64,000 bases of DNA, taken from contig NZ_NRQT01000001.1 in the NCBI RefSeq assembly GCF_004119455.1, positions 1,116,001 to 1,180,000 of the forward strand, given 5' to 3'. Positions 9,849 through 21,119 of the stretch are shown here, one piece after another (position 1 is the first letter of the stretch; each line of letters opens with the position of its first letter). A model generated the notes under the pieces. It made no database searches. It was not told the origin of the DNA and saw only the letters and a program-made list of their open reading frames with translations. The translations under genes and the position numbers were made by a program. The DNA comes from Chryseobacterium sp. CH25. GTDB lineage: Bacteria > Bacteroidota > Bacteroidia > Flavobacteriales > Weeksellaceae.

Positions 9849-10403
9849 TTATACATTGACTTTTTTGATGGAAAAATAGTCCTCTTTAGCTTCGATAATT
9901 ACTTTCTTTCCATAATCAATCTGAATACTGAACATATTTTCTAAAGGAAACTGCAGCACGGATTGTAAAATTAAACGGATTACTCCGGCATGAGCAATAA
10001 TCAGAACTTTTTCAATGTCTTTTTTAACAACCAGTTCATTCCAGAAACTGAGGACGCGAGATTGCATTTCAAGGAGGTTTTCTCCGCCTGATGCTTTTAC
10101 ATGGATAAAATCTTTGTACCACGGATTAATTTCTTCTTCCGGGATTTCTCTCCATTTCTTTAGCTCCCAGTTTCCAAAATTCATCTCCCGAAGTCTTTCA
10201 TCGGTTGAATAATTTAACTTAAAATGTTCTGCCAAAAGACAACAACGTTGTGCCGGACTTGAAATCACTAAATCAAAATTTTCATCCAGATGTAAGCTAT
10301 TAAAATCTTCCTGATACTCTTTCCGTAAGGGCATTTCAGCAAATCCATAGCACAGATTGTCCGGGTTATCTACTGCGGTATGACGAATCAGATGAATTTC
10401 CAT
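9849..10403 (-). CDS. cobC: Alpha-ribazole phosphatase-like histidine phosphatase
   Basis: A 184-aa histidine phosphatase of the phosphoglycerate-mutase superfamily. The phosphohistidine motif is L-I-R-H-T near residues 5-9, followed by S-S-P-A-Q-R-C near 50, the G-N-W-E segment and the second catalytic His in I-A-H-A-G-V-I-R-L. In the cobalamin pathway CobC dephosphorylates alpha-ribazole 5'-phosphate. The start at 10403 (M-E-I-H-L-I-R-H-T) is preferred to the longer frame reaching 10463; it overlaps the cobS stop by 16 bp, consistent with translational coupling. Third gene of cobT-cobS-cobC. Confidence 0.88.
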   Translation of the reverse strand: MEIHLIRHTAVDNPDNLCYGFAEMPLRKEYQEDFNSLHLDENFDLVISSPAQRCCLLAEHFKLNYSTDERLREMNFGNWELKKWREIPEEEINPWYKDFIHVKASGGENLLEMQSRVLSFWNELVVKKDIEKVLIIAHAGVIRLILQSVLQFPLENMFSIQIDYGKKVIIEAKEDYFSIKKVNV

Positions 10404-11170
10404 ACAATCATGGTTCCTAAATAAAACAATACTTCTGTGACCTGCTGTACAGCTCCCAGACAATCTCCGGTGTAGCCTCCAATATGTTTTTTAAAATACC
10501 AACCCATGCAGATCTTGCCTAAATAAGCTAATCCCAAAGCCAGAATCAATCGCCAGTCAGGAATTAAAGCAAAAGAAAGTAAGATACTGATCAACCCAAC
10601 CAGTAAAGCCATTCCATCCAATGGTTTATTCGCCAAAGGTTTTGATTTGCTTACATCAATATCCGTCACATATTGATGCGTGTAAATCATCGTTCCGGAA
10701 ATAAAGCGACTTGATGTGTGTGCCAGAATAATAATTCCCAGCGTTTTCATCAGATCAACCGTTACCAAAGCCTGAATACTGAAGAATTTTAATGCAAACA
10801 GTAAAATGATTCCAATTGTTCCATAAGCTCCTACCCTGCTGTCTTTCATAATGGTAAGAATCTTCTCTTTTCCATAACCGCCACCGAAACTGTCGCACAT
10901 ATCTGTAAAACCATCTTCATGGAATGCTCCGGTAAGAAGCACACTGCTGATCATCATCAGGACAATTCCTATTTCCAAGTTAAAAAGTTGAGTAGAAAGG
11001 TATAAAATCCCTGCATTAATCAACCCTACCAAAAGACCGATCCAGGCAAAGTATTTCTGGGATTTGTTCATGATCTCACTGGAATACGGAATGGTAAACG
11101 GAACTGGAATTCTGGTGAAGAACATCAGTGCCGTTGCAAAGTAGATCAATTCATTCTTTATGGCTTTCAT
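10388..11170 (-). CDS. cobS: Adenosylcobinamide-GDP ribazoletransferase
   Basis: A 260-aa multi-pass inner-membrane enzyme that joins adenosylcobinamide-GDP to alpha-ribazole (or its phosphate) in the last step of cobalamin assembly. Family motifs are F-F-T-R-I-P-V-P near residues 17-24, the acidic G-A-F-H-E-D-G-F-T-D-M-C-D near 81-93, and K-D-S-R-V-G-A-Y-G near 110-118. The C-terminus has G-G-Y-T-G-D-C-L-G-A. It starts immediately next to the cobT stop codon, and its own stop overlaps the cobC start. Confidence 0.95.
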   Translation of the reverse strand: MKAIKNELIYFATALMFFTRIPVPFTIPYSSEIMNKSQKYFAWIGLLVGLINAGILYLSTQLFNLEIGIVLMMISSVLLTGAFHEDGFTDMCDSFGGGYGKEKILTIMKDSRVGAYGTIGIILLFALKFFSIQALVTVDLMKTLGIIILAHTSSRFISGTMIYTHQYVTDIDVSKSKPLANKPLDGMALLVGLISILLSFALIPDWRLILALGLAYLGKICMGWYFKKHIGGYTGDCLGAVQQVTEVLFYLGTMIVWKFI

Positions 11171-12373
<1,203 letters not shown>

Positions 12374-12440
12374 TTAAAATATTCTTCATCTCCTACCCCG
12401 AAACTCCCAACCTCGAATCACGAATCGCGAACCCCGCAAA

Positions 12441-13250
<810 letters not shown>

Positions 13251-13251
13251 G

Positions 13252-13278
13252 GATTACGGGAACCCGTAGTCTTTTTTT
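13252..13278 (+). terminator. Intrinsic terminator after first rlaP
   Basis: GATTACGGG (13252-13260), AA, CCCGTAGTC (13263-13271) with one G-U pair, followed by seven T residues. It separates the first rlaP transcript from the Gabija-like pair. Confidence 0.8.
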
Positions 13279-13359
13279 ATGGGTTGGGAATATATTTGTT
13301 GATTGAGAAAGACTGCTCAATTAAAGGAAAATTAATATATTAGAAAAAACTAAAAAGCT

Positions 13360-15576
13360 ATGAAAATAGAGTCTATATATATAAATAATTTTAGGCTGCT
13401 CAAAGATTTTAAAATAGATTTGGAAAAGTCTCTTTCCTTAGTTTTAGGAAAGAACAACACTGGAAAAACCTCACTTTTAACTTGCCTAGATAAATTCATC
13501 AACAATTCTGATAAGAAAAAAATAGTTGCTGAAGATTTCAACCTTGATTATAAAAAAGAAATTGAAGAATTAATTTTTAGTACTAATGAACTTGACGAAG
13601 AAGATTTCAACAAAGCAATTCATGGTATTAAATTAAGACTTGTGATTTCTTATGATGAAGGAGAAAACACCTGTAATATTTCAGATTTGATGATGGATTT
13701 AGATCCTAATCACAATAAAATTATTCTAGGCTATGAGTATTATTTAAATTATGATGAATATAAAGAGTTTCGAAAAGAGTATAAATCTTTTATACTTGCT
13801 GAAAATCAAAAAGTAAAAGAATATGAAGAGAAAGAAAAGGATAAACCTGAAGAAGAAAGAAAAAAATATATTCCAAAAACATTTGATTATTTTTTTAAAC
13901 TAAATGCAGAAAAATTCTTTAAATACAGATGGAAAAGTATTAATTATAATTATGAACATTCAATAATTGATGAAAGTAATTTTAATGATTTGGAACAATC
14001 TAAAATCAAAAGTAACTTAAGTAATATTATTAATTTCAAATACATTAGTGCAAAAAGAAGTGTTACAAATAAAGAAAATGAAAAAACATTATCTACACAA
14101 ACATCTGACATATATGAAAGAAGTGAGAAAAACGATGAAGATGAAAAGAAAATTGACGAATTTAAGTCAGTAATTGAAGATACTGATGAAATTTTAGGGA
14201 ATGTGTATGAAGCCTTATTTAGTGATATTACAAAAAAAGTAAGTTTATTCGGAGGAATAAGAAAAGATGAATCTATTATAAAAGTAATCTCCACTTTACA
14301 ACGAAAAGAATTATTAAAAGGAAATACAACAGTTATATATAAACACAGTAATGATTCTGAATTCCCTGAACATTATAACGGTTTAGGTTATATGAATCTT
14401 ATAAGTATGATTTTTGAGATTGAAATTTTAGTGAGTGAATTCAAAAGAGGAAAAGATGAAAATCCAGCTGACATTAATTTACTTTTCATTGAAGAACCTG
14501 AAGCTCATACTCATCCACAAATGCAATATGTTTTTATTAAAAACATTACTGAACTTTTAAAAGACGGAATCACTCTTCAAAAAGACGTAAATGGTAAAAC
14601 TATAAAAAGTCAACAAATTCAGTATATTATAAGTACACATTCATCTCATATAGTTGCCAATTGTCAAGAGTTTAATTCCATAAAGTATTTAAAAAAAGAG
14701 TCACAAAATGATATAAAGGCAAAAAATCTAAAAGATTTAGAAAAAGAATATGTCGATGTAGGCGAAGAAAAAAACTATCGTTTTTTAAAACAATACTTAA
14801 CACTTAATAGAGCTGAATTATTTTTTGCTGATAAAGCTATTTTTATTGAAGGTGATACTGAAAGAATCCTATTACCTGCGATGATGAAAAAATTAGATTT
14901 AGAAGTTGAATTAGATATAAATGAGCTTCCGCTATTATCACAAAATATATCTGTTATAGAGGTTGGTAATTATGCAAATATCTTTGAAAAATTAATAAGC
15001 TTCGTCGGATTAAAATCTTTAATAATTACAGATTTAGATTCTGTAAAAAAAGATTTTGTACGGAATAGCGATGGAAGTATCAAAAAGACAAGAAAAGATA
15101 AAGAAAGGAAATCTGATTTTAGTTGTAGAGTTTCTGAAGCAGAAAAAACAAGTAATCCTACTTTGCTTTTCTTTTATCCACCAGACTCAACTTCTTTTCA
15201 GAATCTTTTACAAAAAAGTTTCAAAGAAAAGAGATTTTCAAAAGAACAAATATGGCAAGAACAAGCTGATGGGTATTTACAAATTATTATTCAAACAGAA
15301 GAAGAAGGATATTGTGCAAGAAGTTTTGAAGACAGTTTTTTTCATTTAGCACAAAACAAAAATTTCATAAAAGATAACAGAAGTAAATTCAATGGTCTTA
15401 AAAATCTTAAATATTTTTATGATGATTCAAAAGATGCTTATTTTTTAGCAGAGAAATGCGTAGATAGTAAAGGATCTTTTGCAATCGATGTATTAAGATG
15501 TAACAATGAGACATATTCTAACTGGCAAATCCCCGCCTACATTAAAGAAGGATTATTATGGTTAAGGAAAGACTAG
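13360..15576 (+). CDS. gajA: GajA-like ATPase/TOPRIM (OLD family) nuclease
   Basis: A 738-aa OLD-family nuclease. The Walker A motif is L-G-K-N-N-T-G-K-T-S (29-38), the ABC-type Walker B is L-L-F-I-E-E-P-E-A-H (374-383), and S-T-H-S-S-H is at 425-430. The C-terminal TOPRIM domain shows F-I-E-G-D-T-E (495-501) and T-D-L-D (557-560). A UvrD-like helicase gene overlaps its 3' end by 19 bp, which defines class 2 OLD systems, including the Gabija anti-phage pair. The protein is longer than the ~580-aa Bacillus GajA, with a Lys/Glu-rich insert around 150-270. The gene is much more AT-rich than its neighbours, which indicates horizontal transfer. Confidence 0.85.
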   Translation: MKIESIYINNFRLLKDFKIDLEKSLSLVLGKNNTGKTSLLTCLDKFINNSDKKKIVAEDFNLDYKKEIEELIFSTNELDEEDFNKAIHGIKLRLVISYDEGENTCNISDLMMDLDPNHNKIILGYEYYLNYDEYKEFRKEYKSFILAENQKVKEYEEKEKDKPEEERKKYIPKTFDYFFKLNAEKFFKYRWKSINYNYEHSIIDESNFNDLEQSKIKSNLSNIINFKYISAKRSVTNKENEKTLSTQTSDIYERSEKNDEDEKKIDEFKSVIEDTDEILGNVYEALFSDITKKVSLFGGIRKDESIIKVISTLQRKELLKGNTTVIYKHSNDSEFPEHYNGLGYMNLISMIFEIEILVSEFKRGKDENPADINLLFIEEPEAHTHPQMQYVFIKNITELLKDGITLQKDVNGKTIKSQQIQYIISTHSSHIVANCQEFNSIKYLKKESQNDIKAKNLKDLEKEYVDVGEEKNYRFLKQYLTLNRAELFFADKAIFIEGDTERILLPAMMKKLDLEVELDINELPLLSQNISVIEVGNYANIFEKLISFVGLKSLIITDLDSVKKDFVRNSDGSIKKTRKDKERKSDFSCRVSEAEKTSNPTLLFFYPPDSTSFQNLLQKSFKEKRFSKEQIWQEQADGYLQIIIQTEEEGYCARSFEDSFFHLAQNKNFIKDNRSKFNGLKNLKYFYDDSKDAYFLAEKCVDSKGSFAIDVLRCNNETYSNWQIPAYIKEGLLWLRKD

Positions 15577-17684
15577 ACATACAAGATCAACCAGAAGTAT
15601 TATCAATTTTCGAACATATTGATAATGGACATAATTTCTTACTAAGTGGTGGAGCAGGAAGTGGTAAAACATATTCTTTGGTTTCTGTAATCAGACAAAT
15701 CATTAAAGAAAGCCCTACTATTAAAATTGCATGTATGACTTATACAAATGCAGCGGTAAAAGAAATTGAAGATCGTGTGAATCATAAAAATCTAAAAGTA
15801 TCAACAATTCACGATTTTCTCTGGGACTGCATTAAAAATTTTCAATCAGAATTAAAGTCAACTTTAATACAATTAGCAAAGGAAGATATTGTTACCAATA
15901 TTATCATAGATAATCCTGAGGTAATTTTATCTGAAAACATTGAAATTCAATATAAAGAATATGTAAGATTTAAAGAAGGAATTATTTCTCACGATGAAGT
16001 GCTAATTATTTCTGAACATATGTTTTCAAAATATCCTAAATTATGTGATATTTTAAAAGATAAGTTCAAATTCATATTCATTGATGAATATCAAGATACG
16101 AATGAAAAGGTTATTAGAATATTTTTAAATCACTTACAAGTATCTAAAAAAGAATGTATCATAGGTTTGTTTGGAGATACAATGCAATCTATCTATGATG
16201 ATGGAATTGGTAAAATAAATTCCTATTTAGAAGAAGATAGCGTAAAAGAGGTTGTTAAAAATCAAAACAGAAGAAACCCAAAAAAGATTTACGAGCTTGC
16301 AAACAAACTTCGCACGGATAATGTTATACAAGAACCTTCTTCTGACTTAAAAGCTCCGAATATCTTACCTAATGGTAATGTAAAAGATGGCAATGTATTG
16401 TTTATGTACTCTGTACAAAAAGATATTGAAAAAATAAAAAACTATTTGGAAAACATTAATCAAGGTTGGGACTTTACTAATTCTAGAACAACAAAAGAAT
16501 TAGATCTAACTCATAATTTGATTTCTGCGCAGGCTGGATTTTCAACTTTAATGGAGATTTATGATGAAGATCCAGTCATTAATCTTAAAAAAGATTTAGT
16601 TGAGAAAATTAAAATTGATAATTTACATATTGATGAAGAGAAGACATTTGATGAAGTAGTTGATGAGTTAAGATTGGAAACGAGGTTATATTTATTAGAT
16701 GAAATAAAATCAAATGCATTAACATTAAGAGAATTTGACAAAATAAAAACTTTACCAATAGAAAAATTTTCTGATTTAGAATTTGAAAATGAATTATTGA
16801 TTGAATTAAAAGAAAAAACTTTAAAACAAAAAAAAATTCCCAAAAAAAATCTGAGCAAATACAATACAATAGACGAATTTGTTAACGAATTGAATTTTAC
16901 AACTAATGTTTTAAAGAAAAACAAAATTCTCTCAAGTGAAGCTCATAGATTACTCTATGAAAAAGTTAAGAATAAATCTTTCAATGAAATAAGAAAAATT
17001 TATATTGATAAAGAGAATCTTATTGATGACAAAAGAGAACTAGATGAGCAAGATCCCCAAAAAGGATCCAAAAGAGATAATTTTATCAAACATTTGTTCA
17101 AAATTCAAAATGTATTAAGATTTTATTCGGATAAAAATTTTCCTGAGTTTTTTAGAGTCATGAAGAGAAATGGAATTACTATCAAAAACATTAATGAGAA
17201 ACGAGAACTTAAAAATAATATTGAACACTTATTAACAAATCAAAATACAACAATAGGTGAGGTAATAGATAAAGCAAATGAATTAGAAATTGTTAAAAAA
17301 GATGATAAAATTGATAATTTCATCAATTCCTCAGAATATATCTACGACAGAGTAAAAAAAGTTTCATATCAAGAATTTATAAAATTATATAATTATTTAG
17401 AAGGCTTAACTCCCTTTTCTACCCAACACAAAACTAAGGGAACTGAATTTGACAATGTCTTGGTAATTTTAGATAATGGAAACTGGACAAAATATAATTT
17501 CAATTATTTATTTACAAATAGAACAGATAAGGCAAGTGTTTTAGAAAGAACTCAAAAATTATTTTATGTTTGTTGTACGCGTTCAAAAGAAAACTTAGCA
17601 GTGTTTTTTCAAAATCCTTCATCCCAAGTTATTGAGACTGCAAAAAATTGGTTTGAAGAAATTATAGATTTAGATAGGTTATGA
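15558..17684 (+). CDS. gajB: GajB-like UvrD/PcrA-family helicase
   Basis: A 708-aa superfamily 1 helicase. Motif I is G-G-A-G-S-G-K-T (31-38), Ia T-Y-T-N-A-A, motif II F-I-D-E-Y-Q-D-T (174-181), motif III G-D-T-M-Q-S-I-Y (206-213), motif IV N-Q-N-R-R-N-P, motif V Q-H-K-T-K-G-T-E-F-D and motif VI F-Y-V-C-C-T-R-S. Between IV and V is a long Lys/Glu-rich insertion (roughly 330-590), making it larger than the ~490-aa Bacillus GajB. It starts inside the end of gajA, and its stop codon overlaps the ATG of the second rlaP (ATGA), so these three genes can be co-translated. Confidence 0.85.
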   Translation: MVKERLDIQDQPEVLSIFEHIDNGHNFLLSGGAGSGKTYSLVSVIRQIIKESPTIKIACMTYTNAAVKEIEDRVNHKNLKVSTIHDFLWDCIKNFQSELKSTLIQLAKEDIVTNIIIDNPEVILSENIEIQYKEYVRFKEGIISHDEVLIISEHMFSKYPKLCDILKDKFKFIFIDEYQDTNEKVIRIFLNHLQVSKKECIIGLFGDTMQSIYDDGIGKINSYLEEDSVKEVVKNQNRRNPKKIYELANKLRTDNVIQEPSSDLKAPNILPNGNVKDGNVLFMYSVQKDIEKIKNYLENINQGWDFTNSRTTKELDLTHNLISAQAGFSTLMEIYDEDPVINLKKDLVEKIKIDNLHIDEEKTFDEVVDELRLETRLYLLDEIKSNALTLREFDKIKTLPIEKFSDLEFENELLIELKEKTLKQKKIPKKNLSKYNTIDEFVNELNFTTNVLKKNKILSSEAHRLLYEKVKNKSFNEIRKIYIDKENLIDDKRELDEQDPQKGSKRDNFIKHLFKIQNVLRFYSDKNFPEFFRVMKRNGITIKNINEKRELKNNIEHLLTNQNTTIGEVIDKANELEIVKKDDKIDNFINSSEYIYDRVKKVSYQEFIKLYNYLEGLTPFSTQHKTKGTEFDNVLVILDNGNWTKYNFNYLFTNRTDKASVLERTQKLFYVCCTRSKENLAVFFQNPSSQVIETAKNWFEEIIDLDRL

Positions 17685-18745
17685 CCATCCAAGACCTCAA
17701 AAATAAAAACCTCATCCTCTTCGAAGCCATCTCCGGAAGCCGGGCTTTCGGGCTGGCAACAGAAACCTCGGATACAGATATCCGTGGAGTGTATTACCTG
17801 CCGAAGGAAGACTTCTTTGGACTGAACTACATTCCACAGATCTCCAATGAGACGAATGATATTACTTATTATGAAATCGGGAGGTTTGTAGAACTGTTGC
17901 AAAAGAACAATCCTAATATTTTGGAGGTTTTGGCCAGTCCTGAGGATTGCATTCTGTACAAACATCCGCTAATGGACCTTCTGAAACCAAGAGATTTTCT
18001 CTCCAAACTATGCAAAGATACCTTTGCCGGATATGCTGTTTCTCAGATTAAAAAGGCTAAAGGTCTTAATAAAAAGATTTTAAACCCTATTGATAAAGAA
18101 AGAAAATCTGTTCTTGATTTTTGCTTTATTTTGGACGGTCAGAGTTCTGTTCCTTTGAAAAAATGGCTTTCGGAGCATGGAAAAATTCAGGAAAAATGTG
18201 GGTTGACGGCTATTGATCATACTAAAGGAATGTTCGCGTTATTCTATGATGCTTCACAAACCTTGAATTATAAAGGTGTTATCCAGCATGAAGAAGCAAA
18301 TCAGGTTTCGGTATCTTCTGTTCCAAAAGATGAAAAACCGGATGCTTACCTGTTCTGTAACCTCGATGTCTACTCTACTTACTGTAAAGATTACAGGGAA
18401 TACTGGAAATGGGTTGAGGAACGTAATGAAGACCGTTACAATGTCAACCAAACGCATGGACAGAACTATGATAGCAAGAATATGATGCATACCATCCGCT
18501 TGCTGCAATCGTGTGAGCAGATCTTCAGGAACCATTCTATTCAGATTCGTGTAGAAAACCGGGAAGAATTACTGGATATTAAAGTCGGAAACTGGTCTTA
18601 TGAAGCTGTGATGGAAAAAGCCGACAACCTTATTAAATCTATTGAGCATCATCATTCCGTTTCTCTACTTCCTGAATCACCTGATGTGGAGAAAACAACC
18701 AAGATTCTGATTCAGATAAGGGAACAATTATACAGGAAATCATGA
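17681..18745 (+). CDS. RlaP-type nucleotidyltransferase (second copy)
   Basis: A 354-aa polymerase-beta-fold enzyme of the RlaP/COG3541 family with the active site S-G-S-R-A-F-G-L-A-T-E-T-S-D-T-D-I-R-G (G-S-R at 19-21, acids D31 and D33). It is about 100 aa longer than the first copy, with a helical C-terminal region ending in a K-I-L-I-Q-I-R-E-Q-L segment. Its base composition is like that of the first rlaP and unlike the two Gabija genes in front. The ATG overlaps the gajB stop, so its present expression probably depends on the Gabija promoter. Related function in RNA-end repair is inferred from family and locus. Confidence 0.88.
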   Translation: MTIQDLKNKNLILFEAISGSRAFGLATETSDTDIRGVYYLPKEDFFGLNYIPQISNETNDITYYEIGRFVELLQKNNPNILEVLASPEDCILYKHPLMDLLKPRDFLSKLCKDTFAGYAVSQIKKAKGLNKKILNPIDKERKSVLDFCFILDGQSSVPLKKWLSEHGKIQEKCGLTAIDHTKGMFALFYDASQTLNYKGVIQHEEANQVSVSSVPKDEKPDAYLFCNLDVYSTYCKDYREYWKWVEERNEDRYNVNQTHGQNYDSKNMMHTIRLLQSCEQIFRNHSIQIRVENREELLDIKVGNWSYEAVMEKADNLIKSIEHHHSVSLLPESPDVEKTTKILIQIREQLYRKS

Positions 18746-18828
18746 GTAATGAGTAATAAATAATGAGTAATGATTAGTGGGAAGCTACAACAATGGTCGC
18801 CCACTCTCATACACTCAAACCCTCAAAC

Positions 18829-19173
18829 TTACTTCTTCTTCGAAGCTTTTGCAATTTTATTATAATCAAGACAAATCTTCATCCAGTATTCAAAATCTTC
18901 AGGCTTCTGAAAACCGATGGGTTCTACATAGCAATATTCTTTTAATTGCTTTCCTCTCATAATCATGGGAAGAAAGCCTGTTTTCTCTGCGACTTCTTCT
19001 TCCCTTTCGGGATTGTAGTGGCACATCAGATTGTCGTGACTGATATTGATGCACATTTTATCATTCACCAGAAATGCCAGTCCACCGAACATTTTCTTTT
19101 CTTCAATTGTAATATCCTTTACGTTGGCCAGCCATTCACGAACCCTGTCTGCCAGTTCTGTATTATAAGCCAT
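18829..19173 (-). CDS. TfoX/Sxy N-terminal-domain protein
   Basis: A 114-aa protein of the TfoX N-terminal domain family, shown by the motif E-K-K-M-F-G-G-L-A-F-L-V-N-D-K-M near residues 25-40 and the C-terminal Y-W-M-K-I-C-L-D-Y. In Gammaproteobacteria, TfoX/Sxy regulates competence, but stand-alone N-terminal-domain proteins are widespread and their role is unknown. The TfoX C-terminal domain is absent. A Lys-rich tail closes the protein. Confidence 0.85.
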   Translation of the reverse strand: MAYNTELADRVREWLANVKDITIEEKKMFGGLAFLVNDKMCINISHDNLMCHYNPEREEEVAEKTGFLPMIMRGKQLKEYCYVEPIGFQKPEDFEYWMKICLDYNKIAKASKKK

Positions 19174-19265
19174 GATGATTATATTTTATAGTAAAGATAA
19201 GGATTACGACCATTCCTTTGACTGACTCATTATATTTAAAAATAAAATTTTATTTAAATAAATTA

Positions 19266-19294
19266 TTGTTTTACGATAATTAATTATACATTTG
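19266..19294 (+). promoter_or_regulatory. Promoter of DUF2975/HTH operon
   Basis: TTG (19266-19268), 18-bp spacer, TACATTTG (19287-19294): a full match to the Bacteroidota TTG-N-TAnnTTTG promoter. The start codon is 23 bp downstream. Confidence 0.65.
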
Positions 19295-19317
19295 CAATAC
19301 TAATTAATGATCGTGAT

Positions 19318-19833
19318 ATGAATCAGACCAAAATTATTTCCAGGATTTTATTTTATATCTGCTCTATTTTGTCTGCGGGATATTTGATAACAGCATTGTA
19401 TGCTCTGCTTTGCCTTGCCACAGGATTTTCAGTGACACCTTATGGTAATGACAAATACCTTCATATTAATTATCCATTTACCCAACAGCCATTTCTGAAT
19501 ATAGAAGATAATTATCCTTATATCATTTTTTCATTTATGCTGGTTTTAATTCCTTATGGGATCTTTTTCTGGCTATCAGCAAAGGTTTTCAGAGTATTTT
19601 TCCAGCCTAAACTTTTTACAAAAGATCATATCACACAGCTTAAGAGATTTTACCTTTTTAATATTTTCATCCCACTTCCACTGGTTATTATCGCGAGTTT
19701 CTTTGTGGAAGTAGAAAGTATCATCTGGGGCCTGGTGTTTATTCACTTTATGCTTGGAATTTTCTGTCTGTTTCTTGCGAATATCTTTAAGCAAGGGCTA
19801 CATTTGCAAAACGAACAAGACCTAATTATTTAA
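19318..19833 (+). CDS. DUF2975 membrane protein
   Basis: A 171-aa protein with four predicted membrane helices (about residues 9-34, 66-90, 115-131, 134-157), typical of the DUF2975 family. The segment between helices 2 and 3 has K-V-F-R-V-F-F-Q-P-K-L-F-T, a family feature. The gene is followed after one base by a small XRE-type regulator, the arrangement usual for this family. The function is unknown; the pair is thought to sense some membrane or cell state. Confidence 0.85.
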   Translation: MNQTKIISRILFYICSILSAGYLITALYALLCLATGFSVTPYGNDKYLHINYPFTQQPFLNIEDNYPYIIFSFMLVLIPYGIFFWLSAKVFRVFFQPKLFTKDHITQLKRFYLFNIFIPLPLVIIASFFVEVESIIWGLVFIHFMLGIFCLFLANIFKQGLHLQNEQDLII

Positions 19834-19834
19834 C

Positions 19835-20047
19835 ATGCCAATTATAGTCAACTTAGATGTCATGCTAGCCAAACGAAAAATGCAGAGTAAAGAATTGGCA
19901 GAAAAACTGGGAATCACACCCGTCAATTTATCAATCCTCAAAACCGGAAAAGCAAAGGGTGTACGCTTTGACACTCTGGAAGCCATCTGTAAAATCCTGG
20001 AATGCCAGCCGGGAGATATCCTGGAATACAAAGAGGAAGATTTGTAG
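19835..20047 (+). CDS. XRE/HipB-like HTH regulator, small
   Basis: A 70-aa Cro/C1-type DNA-binding protein, nearly all helix-turn-helix: S-K-E-L-A-E-K-L-G-I-T-P-V-N-L-S-I-L with K-T-G-K-A-K and the C-terminal I-L-E-C-Q-P-G-D-I-L typical of the YozG-like group. It is co-transcribed with the DUF2975 gene and probably regulates the shared promoter at 19266-19294. Confidence 0.9.
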   Translation: MPIIVNLDVMLAKRKMQSKELAEKLGITPVNLSILKTGKAKGVRFDTLEAICKILECQPGDILEYKEEDL

Positions 20048-20245
20048 AGTTCAAGGTTTAAAGTTCATCGTTTAAGGTTATTATCCTTTCAATATTTTGG
20101 TATTTGAAAGCTGAAAGTCTTATACATGCTCTTCATTACCGACACTTTAAGTCTCTCATCTATCCGTCTATTATCTATCCGTCTCTTTAAACAACAGTAG
20201 TCCCCAACCGGATTACCTACACTCCTATTACCCAAACTCAATATT

Positions 20246-21117
20246 ATGAATACCTTATCCATCAACAACCTCAATCTTACGTATAAAAATGGTTTTCAAG
20301 CCATTGATAACATTTCTCTGGAAATCAATAACGGAATGTTTGGACTTTTAGGCCCTAATGGAGCCGGAAAATCTTCCCTGATGAAAACCATTGTAGGATT
20401 ACAGAAACCCAGTTCGGGAAGCATCTTTTTTAATGATGTTGATATTGTTAAAAGTCCGGAATTTATCAAACAAAACTTAGGATTTCTACCTCAGGATTTC
20501 GGGGTTTATCCTAAAATTTCGGCGTATGATCTTTTGGAACATATTGCTATACTGAAAGGAATTACGGACAAAAACAACCGTAAAAAACAGATTCTGGATC
20601 TGCTTGAAAAAGTGAATCTATCGGATTTTCAAAAGAAAGAAGTGCATACTTTCTCCGGGGGAATGAAACAGCGTTTTGGAGTAGCCCAGGCATTATTGGG
20701 AAATCCTAAAATCATTATTGTAGATGAACCTACAGCTGGTTTAGATCCTGAAGAGCGAAACCGTTTCAATATTTTACTGAATGATATCAGCCAGGATATT
20801 ATTGTTATTCTTTCCACTCATCTGGTGGAAGATGTGAGAAACCTGTGCTCAGAAATTGCCATTATGAATCATGGAAAAATCCTTAGAAAAGGAGAACCAA
20901 GACTGTTAATGGCTGAATTGGAACACAAAATATGGTCCCGTTCTATTGATAACAATGAACTGGAGAATTATTACGCTCATTATGAAGTCATCAGCAGACA
21001 ACTGATTGAAAGAAATCATCAAATTACCATTTTTCTGAAGAAGCCCCTGAAGATTTCAAGCCTGTAAACCCTTTACTGGAACACTTTTACTTTTATACCT
21101 TAACGCAAAAACCATAG
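20246..21117 (+). pseudogene. ABC transporter ATP-binding protein, 3' end frameshifted
   Basis: An ABC-2-type exporter ATPase with Walker A G-P-N-G-A-G-K-S-S (37-45), signature F-S-G-G-M-K-Q-R, Walker B I-I-V-D-E-P-T-A-G-L-D and the L-S-T-H switch. The annotated frame stops at 21067 after 273 aa. In the -1 frame the reading continues E-E-A-P-E-D-F-K-P-V-N-P-L-L-E-H-F-Y to a stop at 21115-21117, two bases before the permease gene. The shift lies at the TTTTT run 21030-21034; one extra T restores a 290-aa protein. Only the tail is affected, so the truncated ATPase may still work. The partner is the permease/M1 fusion downstream. Confidence 0.85.
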
Positions 21118-21119
21118 TC

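Noticed and set aside
18742..18775. Short GAGTAAT tandem copies after second rlaP
   Set aside because: Only three to four imperfect 7-9 bp copies; too short to call a meaningful repeat locus.
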